Source: Metapseudomonas otitidis (GTDB lineage: Bacteria; Pseudomonadota; Gammaproteobacteria; Pseudomonadales; Pseudomonadaceae). From it: 64,000 nucleotides of DNA. Made by a program: the position numbers and the translations under genes. Below are positions 1 to 11,126 of this stretch, in pieces (position 1 is the stretch's first letter; every line of letters starts with the position of its first letter). Under the pieces are notes generated by a model. That model searched no databases, had not been told where the DNA came from, and was given only the letters and a program-made list of their open reading frames with translations. The stretch is taken from assembly GCF_900111835.1 (NCBI RefSeq), contig NZ_FOJP01000001.1, forward strand, positions 434,001-498,000, read 5' to 3'.

Positions 1-325
1 GGGCGCGCGGGACCCGCGCACTTTGGCGCGGCAGCTGCAGGTGACGCAGCCCGCCACCGAGCCGACGATCCTCGTGGCCGGCCTGCAGCTGCTGGCCGAG
101 CTGGATACCCGCGTGGCCCTGGGCCGCTTCACCGGGCCGCAGCTGCACCTGTTCGCCGGGCGCGACACCCTGGTGCCCGCCTCGGCGGCCGATGCCCTGC
201 TGGAGGAGTTGCCGGACGTGGAGGTGTCGGTGATCCCCGAGGCCAGCCACGGCTTGCCGGTGGAGTGCGCGGATGCCGTTGCGGCGGCGATGCTGGCATT
301 CATGTTCGAAGGTGACGATGTCTGA
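1..325 (+). CDS. bioH: Pimeloyl-ACP methyl ester esterase BioH, C-terminal part (gene starts before the window)
   Basis: An open frame enters at base 2 and ends at TGA 323-325, giving about 107 residues. This is the end of an alpha/beta hydrolase: the catalytic acid lies in FAGRDTLVP and the catalytic His in [10 protein letters not shown], the usual last two triad members. The nucleophile elbow is outside the window. BioH removes the methyl group from pimeloyl-ACP methyl ester, closing the methyl-masked pimelate route in the cytoplasm. The call rests mainly on context: the stop codon overlaps the start of bioC, which makes the methyl ester, and bioD follows. Other alpha/beta hydrolases would look similar in this fragment alone. 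Confidence 0.85.
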   Translation, partial: GARDPRTLARQLQVTQPATEPTILVAGLQLLAELDTRVALGRFTGPQLHLFAGRDTLVPASAADALLEELPDVEVSVIPEASHGLPVECADAVAAAMLAFMFEGDDV

Positions 326-1127
326 ATTCCCCGTACCACCCGTGCCCGGCCTGCCGGACAAGCGCCAGGTGGCGGCGTCCTTCTCCCGCGCCGCCGCCAG
401 CTACGACGCCGTGGCCGGTCTGCAGCGCCAGGTCGGTGCCGACCTGCTGGCGAGCCTGCCGGATGGCTTCGAACCGCAGCGCTGGCTCGACCTGGGCTGC
501 GGGACGGGGCACTTCTCCCGCCAATTGGCGGAGCGCTTCCCCCGTGCCCAGGGCCTGGCCCTGGACCTGGCCGAGGGCATGCTCCAGCACGCTCGCCCGT
601 TGGGTGGGGCGGCACATTTCATCGCCGGTGACGCCGAGCACCTGCCGCTGGCCGATGCCGGCCTGGACCTGGTGTTCAGCAGCCTGGCCGTGCAGTGGTG
701 CGAGGACTTCCCGGCGGTGCTGGCGGAGGCGCGGCGGGTGCTTCGCCCCGGTGGCCTGCTGGTGTTCAGCAGCCTCTGCGTCGGCACCCTGCAGGAGCTG
801 CGCGACAGCTGGCGCGAGGTGGACGGCTTCACCCATGTGAACCGCTTCCGTGCCTTCACCCACTACCAGGCGCTGTGCGCCGACAGCGGGTTGCAGGTGC
901 TGCAACTGGAGCGCCGCCCCCACGTGCTGCACTTCCCCGACCTGCGCCAGCTGACCCACGAGCTGAAGGCGCTGGGGGCTCACAACCTCAACCCCGGGCG
1001 CCCCGGCGGCCTGACCGGGCGAGCCCGCATGCGGGCGCTGGTCGATGCCTACGAACAGCGGCGCGAGGCCCTGGGGTTGCCGGCGACCTACCAGGTCGTC
1101 CACGGCCTGCTATGCAAGGAGACCTGA
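318..1127 (+). CDS. bioC: Malonyl-ACP O-methyltransferase BioC
   Basis: A 269-residue class I SAM-dependent methyltransferase. BioC methylates the free carboxyl of malonyl-ACP so that the fatty acid synthase can extend it to pimeloyl-ACP methyl ester. The SAM-binding motif I is [11 protein letters not shown] at residues 57-67, followed by an acidic strand end (ALDLAEGML) and the post-motif [15 protein letters not shown]. The N-terminal [16 protein letters not shown] segment is typical of BioC. I start it at ATG 318, inside the end of bioH, because translational coupling is normal in this operon; an upstream in-frame start at 273 would lie wholly within bioH. The stop abuts the bioD start with no gap. 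Confidence 0.95.
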   Translation: MSEFPVPPVPGLPDKRQVAASFSRAAASYDAVAGLQRQVGADLLASLPDGFEPQRWLDLGCGTGHFSRQLAERFPRAQGLALDLAEGMLQHARPLGGAAHFIAGDAEHLPLADAGLDLVFSSLAVQWCEDFPAVLAEARRVLRPGGLLVFSSLCVGTLQELRDSWREVDGFTHVNRFRAFTHYQALCADSGLQVLQLERRPHVLHFPDLRQLTHELKALGAHNLNPGRPGGLTGRARMRALVDAYEQRREALGLPATYQVVHGLLCKET

Positions 1128-1817
<690 letters not shown>

Positions 1818-1907
1818 GCCGTCGGTCGTCCATCGCGTTTTGTTTGTACGTTTTTTAAACGGCATCTGCTTCAATTACGTCGTGGTTCCCTAGGTTCGAG
1901 GTTGACG

Positions 1908-2189
1908 ATGGAAATCTCAGGCAGTGCATTCAGCTACGGGCTCAACGCCTTGCAGTCCGGTCAGCAGCGTATCGACAAGGCCGCGTCGGATATCGCCAGC
2001 GCGCCGGTCCAGCGTTCGACCGATACCCAGGCTGCGCGTACCGATGGTGATTCGGATGACCGCAGCAACGCCGACCTGGCTTCCAACCTGGTGGACCTGG
2101 ACGTCGGCAAGTACCAGGCCCTGGCAGGTGCCAAGGTCGTGAAAACAGCCGACGACGTGCTCGGCACGCTGGTCGACACCAAGGCCTGA
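1908..2189 (+). CDS. Small protein with flagellar rod/hook-like termini, function unknown
   Basis: A 93-residue protein starting at ATG 1908, six bases after a GAGG ribosome site (1898-1901); a TTG six bases upstream is less likely. The N-terminus (ISGSAFSYGLNALQSGQQRIDKAASDIA) resembles the first helix of flagellar rod and hook proteins. The C-terminus (NLVDLDVGKYQALAGAKVVKTADDVLGTLVD) resembles their last helix. The whole folded middle found in FlgB, FlgC or FlgE is missing and only a short acidic linker joins the two. No signal peptide or membrane segment is seen and no flagellar genes are nearby. From memory, PAO1 has a small hypothetical gene at the same place. I infer a helical-hairpin protein of unknown role; the flagellar resemblance may reflect coiled-coil tendency only. 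Confidence 0.75.
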   Translation: MEISGSAFSYGLNALQSGQQRIDKAASDIASAPVQRSTDTQAARTDGDSDDRSNADLASNLVDLDVGKYQALAGAKVVKTADDVLGTLVDTKA

Positions 2190-2253
2190 TCCCCGCTCTC
2201 TCTCCCATCTTCGCGGCAGAGGCCGGTGAGCGGGCTCAGGCGCGGAGGGTCTT

Positions 2254-2898
2254 ATGCGGATCGGCAGTCTGGCTCTCGATCCTCTCGTCAGCATCACGCG
2301 CTCCCGTGCGTCGGCAGGGGCGGTGGGGGCTTCTCCATCGACTGCCCTCGAAACCCCCAATCGTTCTTCTGGCACCTCTTCACGTTCGTCTGAGCAGGGT
2401 TCATCCAGCAAAAGCACCGAGCTGAGCCAGGAAGACCAGCAGCGTGTCGCCGAACTGGTCAGCACCGATCGCAAGGTCCGTGCCCACGAGCAGGCACATG
2501 CCTCGGTGGGTGGCCGCTATGCCAGCGCCCCCAGCTATGACTTCGAACGCGGCCCCGACGGCCTCGACTATGCGGTCAGTGGTGAAGTCAGCATCGATGC
2601 CAGCCCGGTGGCCAATGACCCCGAGGCCACCCTCGTCAAGATGGACATCGTGCAGCGTGCGGCCCTCGCACCTGCCGACCCGTCCGCACAGGACCGCCAG
2701 GTGGCGGCACGGGCTGCCGGCCATGCCGCCGAGGCTCGGGTTGAGCTCGCCCGGCTGCGCCTGGAGGAGGCAAACGGTGGGCGCGCCGCCAACGCGACGC
2801 AGCCCTTCAGCACGGCCAATGCCCCCAGCGACCTGAGTCTCTACGCACAAATTGCCCAAACGGAACAGAGCCCGCCCTTGCTGGACACCCGTGCCTGA
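2254..2898 (+). CDS. SprA-like putative metalloprotease (CJM1_0395-type) with HEQAH motif
   Basis: A 214-residue protein. Residues 15-58 are a Ser/Thr-rich low-complexity stretch. A compact domain follows, beginning LSQEDQQRVAELVSTDRKVRAHEQAH, with a gluzincin-like HExxH at 78-82 and then GGRYASAPSYDFERGPDGLDYAVSGEVSID. This combination is characteristic of the SprA-related family, which is annotated as putative metalloproteases although I know of no proven activity. The C-terminal 80 residues are Ala-rich and helical. There is no signal peptide. It lies 64 bp after the preceding small gene in the same direction and may be co-transcribed with it. The family assignment is fairly firm; the protease function is inference. 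Confidence 0.85.
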   Translation: MRIGSLALDPLVSITRSRASAGAVGASPSTALETPNRSSGTSSRSSEQGSSSKSTELSQEDQQRVAELVSTDRKVRAHEQAHASVGGRYASAPSYDFERGPDGLDYAVSGEVSIDASPVANDPEATLVKMDIVQRAALAPADPSAQDRQVAARAAGHAAEARVELARLRLEEANGGRAANATQPFSTANAPSDLSLYAQIAQTEQSPPLLDTRA

Positions 2899-2915
2899 CG
2901 GCACCGCGTGGATGC

Positions 2916-2944
2916 TTGACAAGGGTCTGTGCGAAACGTATGTT
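2916..2944 (+). promoter_or_regulatory. Sigma-70-type promoter for the first acyl-CoA dehydrogenase gene
   Basis: A perfect -35 hexamer TTGACA (2916-2921) is followed after 17 bp by TATGTT (2939-2944). It sits 116 bp upstream of the dehydrogenase start and directly before a PsrA-type operator. Confidence 0.6.
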
Positions 2945-2945
2945 T

Positions 2946-2959
2946 CAAACACCTGTTTG
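2946..2959 (+). promoter_or_regulatory. PsrA-type operator (CAAAC-N4-GTTTG)
   Basis: CAAAC ACCT GTTTG is a perfect inverted repeat matching the known PsrA consensus (G/C)AAAC-N2-4-GTTT(G/C). It begins two bases after the -10 hexamer, a position that would block transcription. PsrA is the fatty-acid-responsive TetR repressor of beta-oxidation genes in Pseudomonas, so this fits the downstream acyl-CoA dehydrogenase. Confidence 0.65.
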
Positions 2960-3059
2960 ATTGCGGGCGGCACCCTGCAGCCGGCAACGACTACCGTGAA
3001 GTTGTAAGCGACCGATTCACCGGTCACCTAACTAGGAACCACCGTAGAGGTTTACCGCT

Positions 3060-4865
3060 ATGCCTGATTACAAGGCCCCCTTGCGTGATATCCGCTTCGT
3101 TCGCGATGAACTGCTTGGCTACGAAGCGCACTATCAGAGCCTGCCTGGCTGCCAGGACGCCACCCCGGACATGGTCGACGCCATCCTCGAGGAAGGCGCC
3201 AAGTTCTGTGAGCAGGTGATCGCTCCGCTGAACCGCGTCGGTGATACCGAAGGCTGCACCTGGTCCGCCGAGGGCGTTAAGACCCCGACCGGTTTCAAGG
3301 AAGCCTACAAGCAGTTCGTCGAAGGCGGCTGGCCGAGCCTGGCCCACAACGTCGAGCACGGTGGCCAAGGCCTGCCGGAGTCCCTGGGCCTGGCCATCAG
3401 CGAGATGGTCGGTGAGGCCAACTGGGCGTGGGGCATGTACCCCGGCCTGTCCCACGGCGCGATGAACACCATCGAGCAGCACGGCACCGACGAGCAGAAG
3501 CACACCTACCTGACCAAGCTGGTTTCCGGTGAGTGGACCGGCACCATGTGCCTGACCGAGCCGCACTGCGGCACCGACCTGGGCATGCTGCGCACCAAGG
3601 CCGAGCCCCAGGCCGATGGCACCTACAAGGTGTCCGGCACCAAGATCTTCATCTCCGCTGGCGAACACGACATGGCCGACAACATCGTCCACATCGTGCT
3701 GGCCCGCCTGCCCGACGCCCCTGCGGGCACCAAGGGCATCTCCCTGTTCATCGTGCCGAAGTTCATGCCGACCGCCGAAGGCGGCGTCGGTGCGCGCAAC
3801 GCCGTGACCTGTGGCTCCATCGAGCACAAGATGGGCATCCACGGCAACGCCACCTGCGTGATGAACTTCGACGGCGCCACCGGCTTCCTGATCGGCCCGG
3901 CGAACAAGGGCCTGAACTGCATGTTCACCTTCATGAACACCGCTCGCCTGGGTACCGCGCTGCAAGGCCTGGCCCACGCCGAGATCGGTTTCCAGGGTGG
4001 CATCAAGTACGCCCGCGAGCGTCTGCAGATGCGTTCCCTGACCGGCCCGAAAGCGCCGGACAAGGCCGCTGACCCGATCATCGTCCACCCGGACGTGCGT
4101 CGCATGCTGCTGACCATGAAGGCCTTCGCCGAAGGCAACCGCGCCATGGTGTACTTCACCGCCAAGCAGGTGGACATCGTCAAGTACAGCCAGGACGAGG
4201 AAGAGAAGAAAGCCGCCGACTCCCTGCTGGCTTTCCTGACCCCCATCGCCAAGGCCTTCATGACCGAAGTCGGCTTCGAAGCCGCCTCCCACGGCATGCA
4301 GATCTACGGTGGCCACGGCTTCATCAGCGAGTGGGGCATGGAGCAGAACCTGCGTGACTGCCGCATCTCCATGATGTACGAGGGCACCACCGGCGTTCAG
4401 GCGCTCGACCTGCTGGGCCGCAAGATCCTCATGACCCAGGGCGAAGCGCTGAAGGGCTTCACCAAGATCGTCCACAAGTTCTGCCAGGCCAACGAGAGCA
4501 ACGAAGCCGTCAAGGAATTCGTCGAGCCGCTGGCCAAGCTGAACAAGGAGTGGGGCGAGGTCACCATGAAGGTCGGCATGGCCGCCATGAAGGACCGCGA
4601 GGAAGTCGGTGCCGCTTCGGTGGACTACCTGATGTACTCCGGCTACGCCTGCCTGGCCTACTTCTGGGCCGACATGGCTCGCCTGGCTGCCGAGAAACTG
4701 GCTGCCGGCGAAGGCGACGCCGCCTTCTACAAGGCCAAGCTGCAGACCGCGCGCTTCTACTTCAAGCGCATCCTGCCGCGTACCCGCACCCACGTGGAAA
4801 CCATGCTGTCCGGCGCCAGCAACCTCATGGACCTGGCCGAGGAAGACTTCGCCCTGGGCTACTGA
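3060..4865 (+). CDS. Acyl-CoA dehydrogenase, 600-residue FadE type (PA0506-like)
   Basis: A 601-residue FAD-dependent acyl-CoA dehydrogenase that oxidises acyl-CoA to trans-2-enoyl-CoA in beta-oxidation. Domain order is an N-terminal helical domain (about 1-160), the beta domain with the FAD and substrate motif [13 protein letters not shown] (about 163-175), the C-terminal helical domain, and the extra C-terminal region found in 600-residue members. The catalytic base is Glu441 in MYEGTTG, the position equivalent to the IYEGT Glu of medium-chain enzymes. ATG 3060 follows GAGG by nine bases. A promoter and PsrA-type operator lie upstream and a terminator downstream, so it is transcribed alone and probably induced by long-chain fatty acids. 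The two paralogues downstream share its architecture; chain-length preference cannot be read from sequence. Confidence 0.95.
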   Translation: MPDYKAPLRDIRFVRDELLGYEAHYQSLPGCQDATPDMVDAILEEGAKFCEQVIAPLNRVGDTEGCTWSAEGVKTPTGFKEAYKQFVEGGWPSLAHNVEHGGQGLPESLGLAISEMVGEANWAWGMYPGLSHGAMNTIEQHGTDEQKHTYLTKLVSGEWTGTMCLTEPHCGTDLGMLRTKAEPQADGTYKVSGTKIFISAGEHDMADNIVHIVLARLPDAPAGTKGISLFIVPKFMPTAEGGVGARNAVTCGSIEHKMGIHGNATCVMNFDGATGFLIGPANKGLNCMFTFMNTARLGTALQGLAHAEIGFQGGIKYARERLQMRSLTGPKAPDKAADPIIVHPDVRRMLLTMKAFAEGNRAMVYFTAKQVDIVKYSQDEEEKKAADSLLAFLTPIAKAFMTEVGFEAASHGMQIYGGHGFISEWGMEQNLRDCRISMMYEGTTGVQALDLLGRKILMTQGEALKGFTKIVHKFCQANESNEAVKEFVEPLAKLNKEWGEVTMKVGMAAMKDREEVGAASVDYLMYSGYACLAYFWADMARLAAEKLAAGEGDAAFYKAKLQTARFYFKRILPRTRTHVETMLSGASNLMDLAEEDFALGY

Positions 4866-4884
4866 GTTCTGCGTGTCTAGAAGG

Positions 4885-4910
4885 AGCCCGCCTTTCGGCG
4901 GGCTTCTTCA
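4885..4910 (+). terminator. Rho-independent terminator after the first acyl-CoA dehydrogenase
   Basis: An 8-bp perfect stem AGCCCGCC (4885-4892) / GGCGGGCT (4897-4904) with a TTTC loop is followed by TCTTC. It lies 20 bp after the stop codon. Confidence 0.85.
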
Positions 4911-4950
4911 TTTCCGGTCCCCTGCCGGGCACCGTGCGTCGTCCGGCTGA

Positions 4951-6306
4951 GTGCCAGTGATCGGCGGAAGTGCCATCATATGGCCTGCTTTCCAACCAGT
5001 CGGACCCAGACGCGTGCGGACACTCCCGTCATTCCGCTTCAGCCATTTCCTGCCGCCGCTGGCCCTGGTGCTCGGCGGTGCGGTGGCGGGGACCCTGGCG
5101 GACATGAACGAGTTCTTCGTCTCCCTGTTCAACGTCCTGCCCACCCTGCTGCTGTTGCTCGGCGGCTCGTTCTGCGCCGCCTATGGGCGCCTTCGCCAGC
5201 TCTTCCTGCTGGCCTCGATCTACATCGGCTACTACCTGCTGGACACCCAGGTCGACTACTTCCAGGCCGAGCGCGTGGTGCGGGAGGATGCGGCCCTGGT
5301 CTTCCACCTCACCAGCCTGGTGCTGCCGCTGCTGTTCGGCCTGTTCGGCTGCTGGCAGGAGCGCACCCACCTGCTGCAGGACTTCGTCGCCCGCAGCGCC
5401 GTCCTGCTGGCCACCCTCGGCGTGGTCATGGCCCTGGGGCGGAGCTACCCGGAGGCGATGCTGGCCTTCGTCACCCCCGTGCGCTGGCCGCTGCTGCACG
5501 GCAGCTGGATGAGCCTGGTGCAGCTCTCCTACTTCGCCTTCGTCATCGCCCTGCTGGCCCTCGGCATCGCCTACCTGCGCCAGCCCCGGCCGCAGCACGC
5601 CGCCCAGGTGATCGCCCTGGCGGGGCTCTGGTGGATGCTGCCGAAGGTGTTCATCCTGCCCCACGCCCTGCATGCGATGACCAGCCTGACCATGCTCGCC
5701 CTGACCGCCTCGGTGGCCCACGAGGCCTACCAGATGGCCTTCCGCGACGAACTGACCGGCCTGCCGGGGCGTCGCGCGCTCAACGAACGGCTGCAGCGGT
5801 TGGGGCGCAACTACGTGCTGGCCATGACCGACGTGGACCACTTCAAGAAGTTCAACGACACCTACGGCCACGACGTCGGCGACCAGGTGCTGCGCATGGT
5901 CGCCAGCCAACTGCGGCGGGTCGGCGGGGGCGGCAAGGCCTACCGCTACGGCGGCGAGGAATTCACCATCGTCTTCGCCGGCAAGAGCATGGAGGAATGC
6001 CAGCCCCACCTGGAGGCCGTGCGCGAGGCCATCGAGCGTTATGCCCTGCACCTGCGTGACCGCGACAGCCGGCCTAAGAACGACCAGCAGGGCCGCGCCA
6101 AGCGCGGTGCGGCGGCGGCCCAGAGCGTCTCGGTGACCATCAGCATCGGCGTGGCCGAACGCGACGCCGAGCAGCGCACCCCGGAAGAGGTGATCAAGGC
6201 CGCCGACCAGGCGCTGTACAGCGCCAAGAGCGCCGGGCGCAACCGCGTCTTCCTCCACGGCCAGGCGCGCCGGGGCGCCGTGCGGGTGCGCCAGACGGCC
6301 ACCTGA
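4951..6306 (+). CDS. Membrane-bound diguanylate cyclase (GGEEF)
   Basis: Up to 451 residues. Residues about 33-255 contain some six hydrophobic segments, a likely membrane sensor. The GGDEF domain starts at RDELTGLPGRRAL (about 265) and has an active-site GGEEF at 334-338, together with the DVDHFKKFND metal-binding segment, so it should make c-di-GMP. No RxxD inhibitory site is visible at the expected position. A charged insert, RDRDSRPKNDQQGRAKRG, interrupts the domain before SVTISIGVAE. The start is uncertain: GTG 4951, GTG 4957 and GTG 5014 are all in frame and none has a strong ribosome site. It lies between two dehydrogenase genes that I remember as adjacent in PAO1, so it may be a lineage-specific insertion. 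Confidence 0.9.
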   Translation: MPVIGGSAIIWPAFQPVGPRRVRTLPSFRFSHFLPPLALVLGGAVAGTLADMNEFFVSLFNVLPTLLLLLGGSFCAAYGRLRQLFLLASIYIGYYLLDTQVDYFQAERVVREDAALVFHLTSLVLPLLFGLFGCWQERTHLLQDFVARSAVLLATLGVVMALGRSYPEAMLAFVTPVRWPLLHGSWMSLVQLSYFAFVIALLALGIAYLRQPRPQHAAQVIALAGLWWMLPKVFILPHALHAMTSLTMLALTASVAHEAYQMAFRDELTGLPGRRALNERLQRLGRNYVLAMTDVDHFKKFNDTYGHDVGDQVLRMVASQLRRVGGGGKAYRYGGEEFTIVFAGKSMEECQPHLEAVREAIERYALHLRDRDSRPKNDQQGRAKRGAAAAQSVSVTISIGVAERDAEQRTPEEVIKAADQALYSAKSAGRNRVFLHGQARRGAVRVRQTAT

Positions 6307-6420
6307 ACGGCCGGTTATGGCGCTGCATTCAGCGCCCGCAGCGTCGTTGTCGAGGGGGTGCCCAGCCTTTAGGGTCCGCAGGATTGGCGCCGAGCCTGGC
6401 GCAGCCAAGGAGACCCTGCC

Positions 6421-8214
<1,794 letters not shown>

Positions 8215-8236
8215 CGGCCTATCGTCAGAACGACCG

Positions 8237-8259
8237 GGCCCGCCGCGTGCGGGCCTTTT
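8237..8259 (+). terminator. Rho-independent terminator after the second acyl-CoA dehydrogenase
   Basis: Stem GGCCCGC (8237-8243) / GCGGGCC (8249-8255) with a five-base loop is followed by TTTTC. Confidence 0.8.
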
Positions 8260-8403
8260 CACAAGGGTCAAGCTGGGTGACTGATCTATTTTATCTGGTC
8301 ACGCACTGACCCTATGTGTCTGTCGAGTTGTTCGGATACACTGCCGGCCTGTTCCGTGAAACCGGCCTGACCGGCCACCTGAGAGTTCCTGCGAGGTTTG
8401 CAC

Positions 8404-10182
8404 ATGGCTGACTACAAAGCGCCCCTGCGCGATATGCGCTTCGTCCTCAATGAAGTCTTCGACGTCGCCAAGCTCTGGTCCGAAATGCCAGCCCTGGCCG
8501 AGGTGGTCGATGCCGATACCGCGTCGGCGATCCTGGAAGAGGCCGGCAAGGTCACCAGCGGCGTCATCGCACCGCTGAACCGTTCCGGCGACGAAGAAGG
8601 TTGCCAGTGGAACGACGGCCGCGTGAGCACCCCGGCCGGCTTCCCCGAGGCCTACCGCACCTACGCCGAAGGCGGCTGGGTTGGCGTCGGTGGCGACCCG
8701 GTGTTCGGTGGCATGGGCATGCCCAAGGTCATCTCCGCCCAGGTGGAAGAGATGGTGAACTCCGCCAACCTGTCCTTCGGCCTCTACCCGATGCTGACCG
8801 CCGGTGCCTGCCTCTCCATCAACGCCCACGCCAGCGAAGAGCTGAAGCAGAAGTACCTGCCGAACATGTACGCCGGCACCTGGGCAGGCTCCATGTGCCT
8901 CACCGAGCCCCATGCCGGTACCGACCTCGGCATCATCCGCACCAAGGCCGAACCCCAGGCCGACGGCAGCTTCAAGATCACCGGCACCAAGATCTTCATC
9001 ACCGGTGGCGAGCACGACCTGACCGAGAACATCATCCACCTGGTGCTCGCCAAGCTCCCCGACGCACCGGCCGGTCCCAAGGGCATCTCCCTGTTCCTGG
9101 TGCCCAAGGTGCTGGTGAACGAAGATGGCTCCCTGGGCGAGAAGAACAGCCTGTCCTGCGGCTCCATCGAGCACAAGATGGGCATCAAGGCCTCCGCCAC
9201 CTGCGTGATGAACTTCGACGGCGCCACCGGCTGGATCGTCGATGCACCGAACAAGGGCCTGGCCGCGATGTTCACCATGATGAACTACGAGCGCCTGGGC
9301 GTCGGCATCCAGGGCCTGGCCACCGGCGAGCGTTCCTACCAGAGCGCCATCGAATACGCCCGCGAGCGTATCCAGAGCCGCGCCCCGACCGGCCCGGTCG
9401 CCAAGGACAAGGCCGCCGACCCGATCATCGTCCACCCGGACGTGCGCCGCATGCTGCTGACCATGAAGGCCTTCAACGAAGGTGGCCGTGCGTTCTCCAG
9501 CTACGTGGCCCTGCAACTGGACACCGCCAAGTACAGCGAGGACCCGGTCGTGCGCAAGCGCGCCGAGGAACTGGTCGCCCTGCTCACCCCGGTGGCCAAG
9601 GCCTTCCTGACCGACCTCGGCCTGGAAACCACCGTCCACGGCCAGCAGGTCTTCGGCGGCCACGGCTTCATCCGCGAGTGGGGCCAGGAGCAACTGGTAC
9701 GCGACTGCCGCATCACCCAGATCTACGAAGGCACCAACGGCATCCAGGCCCTGGACCTCGCCGGCCGCAAGGTGGTGGGCAGCGGCGGTGCGTTCTACAA
9801 GCACTTCGCCGACGAGGTGAAGGCCTTCGCCAGCGGCGCGTCGGCCGAACTGGCCGAGTTCACCGAGCCGCTGAAGGCCGCCATCGCCAACCTGGACGAC
9901 CTTACCGCCTGGCTGCTGGAGCGCGCCAAGACCAACCCCAACGAGATCGGCGCCGCTTCCGTGGAGTACCTCCAGGTCTTCGGCTACACCGCCTATGCCT
10001 ACATGTGGGCGCTGATGGCCCGCGCCTCCCTGGGCAAGGAAGGCCAGGACGAGTTCTACGCCAGCAAGCTCGGCACCGCGCGCTTCTACTTCGCCCGCCT
10101 GCTGCCGCGCATCCACTCCCTGACCGCCTCGGTCAAGGCCGGCAGCGACTCGCTCTACCTGCTGGACGCCGCGCAGTTCTAA
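8404..10182 (+). CDS. Acyl-CoA dehydrogenase, third paralogue (PA0508-like)
   Basis: A 592-residue acyl-CoA dehydrogenase. ATG 8404 is preferred over a TTG six bases upstream because GCGAGG (8391-8396) is spaced seven bases from it. It has MCLTEPHAGTDLG in the beta domain; the two paralogues have Cys rather than Ala at the eighth position. The catalytic base is Glu442 in IYEGTNGIQ. The cofactor is FAD and electrons pass to electron-transfer flavoprotein. From memory, the corresponding PAO1 enzyme has been treated as a fatty acyl-CoA dehydrogenase with a different chain-length range from the first paralogue. That is family knowledge, not something visible here. A strong bidirectional terminator follows. 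Confidence 0.95.
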   Translation: MADYKAPLRDMRFVLNEVFDVAKLWSEMPALAEVVDADTASAILEEAGKVTSGVIAPLNRSGDEEGCQWNDGRVSTPAGFPEAYRTYAEGGWVGVGGDPVFGGMGMPKVISAQVEEMVNSANLSFGLYPMLTAGACLSINAHASEELKQKYLPNMYAGTWAGSMCLTEPHAGTDLGIIRTKAEPQADGSFKITGTKIFITGGEHDLTENIIHLVLAKLPDAPAGPKGISLFLVPKVLVNEDGSLGEKNSLSCGSIEHKMGIKASATCVMNFDGATGWIVDAPNKGLAAMFTMMNYERLGVGIQGLATGERSYQSAIEYARERIQSRAPTGPVAKDKAADPIIVHPDVRRMLLTMKAFNEGGRAFSSYVALQLDTAKYSEDPVVRKRAEELVALLTPVAKAFLTDLGLETTVHGQQVFGGHGFIREWGQEQLVRDCRITQIYEGTNGIQALDLAGRKVVGSGGAFYKHFADEVKAFASGASAELAEFTEPLKAAIANLDDLTAWLLERAKTNPNEIGAASVEYLQVFGYTAYAYMWALMARASLGKEGQDEFYASKLGTARFYFARLLPRIHSLTASVKAGSDSLYLLDAAQF

Positions 10183-10200
10183 GGCGCAGCGTGAATGAAG

Positions 10201-10227
10201 AAGCCCCGCCTTGGCGGGGCTTTTTCA
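10201..10227. terminator. Bidirectional terminator between convergent genes
   Basis: A 10-bp perfect stem AAGCCCCGCC (10201-10210) / GGCGGGGCTT (10213-10222) has a T run on the plus strand and an A-rich 5' side (GAAGAAG). It separates the rightward dehydrogenase from the leftward endonuclease-like gene. Confidence 0.85.
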
Positions 10228-10228
10228 T

Positions 10229-10885
10229 TCATTGGGGAATCAGTTTGTCCACCAGCGCCGGGTCATCGATGAAGCGATTGCGCGTGCCCTGCAGGGCGGC
10301 GATGCGGTCGTTGCGGGCGCGCTCGGCGGCGTCGGGCGGGTCCTGGCGGTGCCACTGCTTGAAGACCTGCACCTGGCCGACGATGGGCAGGCCGTACTCC
10401 ACATGCATATAGAAGATGGCGCGGGCGACGTTGCCCTTGGCTTCGTCCCTCGGCTCCATCAGCTGGAAGCTGCTCTTCAGCGGGCAGTCATCGATGGTGC
10501 GCGCGGAGGCGGCGTCACCCACCACGCCGAACAGCGCGTTGCGTCGCGCCAGTTCCACCCGTGCCAGCTCGGGGTAGAGGTTGTGCAGGTCGGCCAGCAT
10601 GTAGGGGTACTGCGGGTTCGCCTCGCGGCACTGGGCGTCGGTCACGCAGCGCAGGGCGCTCTTGATCTGCTTGATGGCGTAGACCGGGCTGGCCGCCAAC
10701 AGGCCGCTTTCGCCCTGGAAGGGCTTGCCGCAATAGAGCGTGGTGTCGGGGCCGGCGTAGAGCTGTTTCCAGAAGGCCTCGCGGATCGCGGCCTTGGGGT
10801 CTGGCAATCGATTCTGGCCACCGGCAAACAGTGGGCTGGAGACGGCAAGGGCTGCCAGGGAGAGGGCTATCGCAACGACGCGCAT
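10229..10885 (-). CDS. Endonuclease I (EndA/NucM) family protein lacking the catalytic EHV motif
   Basis: A 218-residue protein with a cleavable signal peptide (MRVVAIALSLAALAVSSPLFA, cut near 21), so periplasmic or secreted. It has the C-terminal family landmarks: DLHNLYPELARVELARRN (99-116) with the metal-ligand Asn102, GNVARAIFYMHVEYGLPI (151-168), and WHRQDPPDAAERARNDRIAALQGTRNRFID. In active members such as E. coli EndA or Vibrio Vvn, a Trp-Glu-His-Val-Val-Pro segment before the first of these provides the general-base His. Here the equivalent region reads GLLAASPVYAIKQIKS and no such His is present. Either the motif has moved or the protein is not a nuclease. It is a single gene with its own upstream palindromes. 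Confidence 0.85.
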   Translation of the reverse strand: MRVVAIALSLAALAVSSPLFAGGQNRLPDPKAAIREAFWKQLYAGPDTTLYCGKPFQGESGLLAASPVYAIKQIKSALRCVTDAQCREANPQYPYMLADLHNLYPELARVELARRNALFGVVGDAASARTIDDCPLKSSFQLMEPRDEAKGNVARAIFYMHVEYGLPIVGQVQVFKQWHRQDPPDAAERARNDRIAALQGTRNRFIDDPALVDKLIPQ

Positions 10886-10953
10886 GGTGATGACCCAGGG
10901 TGACGCCCCTTGTAGGGCTTGTTGTTATTCGGGACTGGTGGAGTCTAGCAAGT

Positions 10954-10986
10954 GGGTTTTGCCAAGACAAAACCAAGCGATCGCTT
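10954..10986 (-). promoter_or_regulatory. Two adjacent palindromes upstream of the endonuclease-like gene
   Basis: GGTTTTG-CCAAGA-CAAAACC (10954-10973) is a perfect 7-bp inverted repeat. It adjoins CAAGCGATCGCTTG (10973-10986), a 14-bp perfect palindrome. They lie 69-101 bp upstream of the leftward gene and are candidate regulator sites; no specific regulator is recognised. Confidence 0.35.
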
Positions 10987-11052
10987 GCTTGGGTTCGCAA
11001 ATTGCCCCGTATGAATCGATTGAATGTGATGGGCGCACCATTTGTAGGGTCA

Positions 11053-11070
11053 TGTAAGAGAATGCTTACA
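11053..11070 (+). promoter_or_regulatory. GacA upstream activating sequence of rsmY
   Basis: TGTAAG-AGAATG-CTTACA is a perfect copy of the GacA-dependent element TGTAAG-N6-CTTACA found upstream of rsmY and rsmZ in pseudomonads. It lies about 45 bp upstream of the inferred -10 hexamer. Confidence 0.9.
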
Positions 11071-11126
11071 AGATCTGACGGCTATAGCTGCTATCGCCGC
11101 TTGGTAGGCCTCACTAATCTACACGC

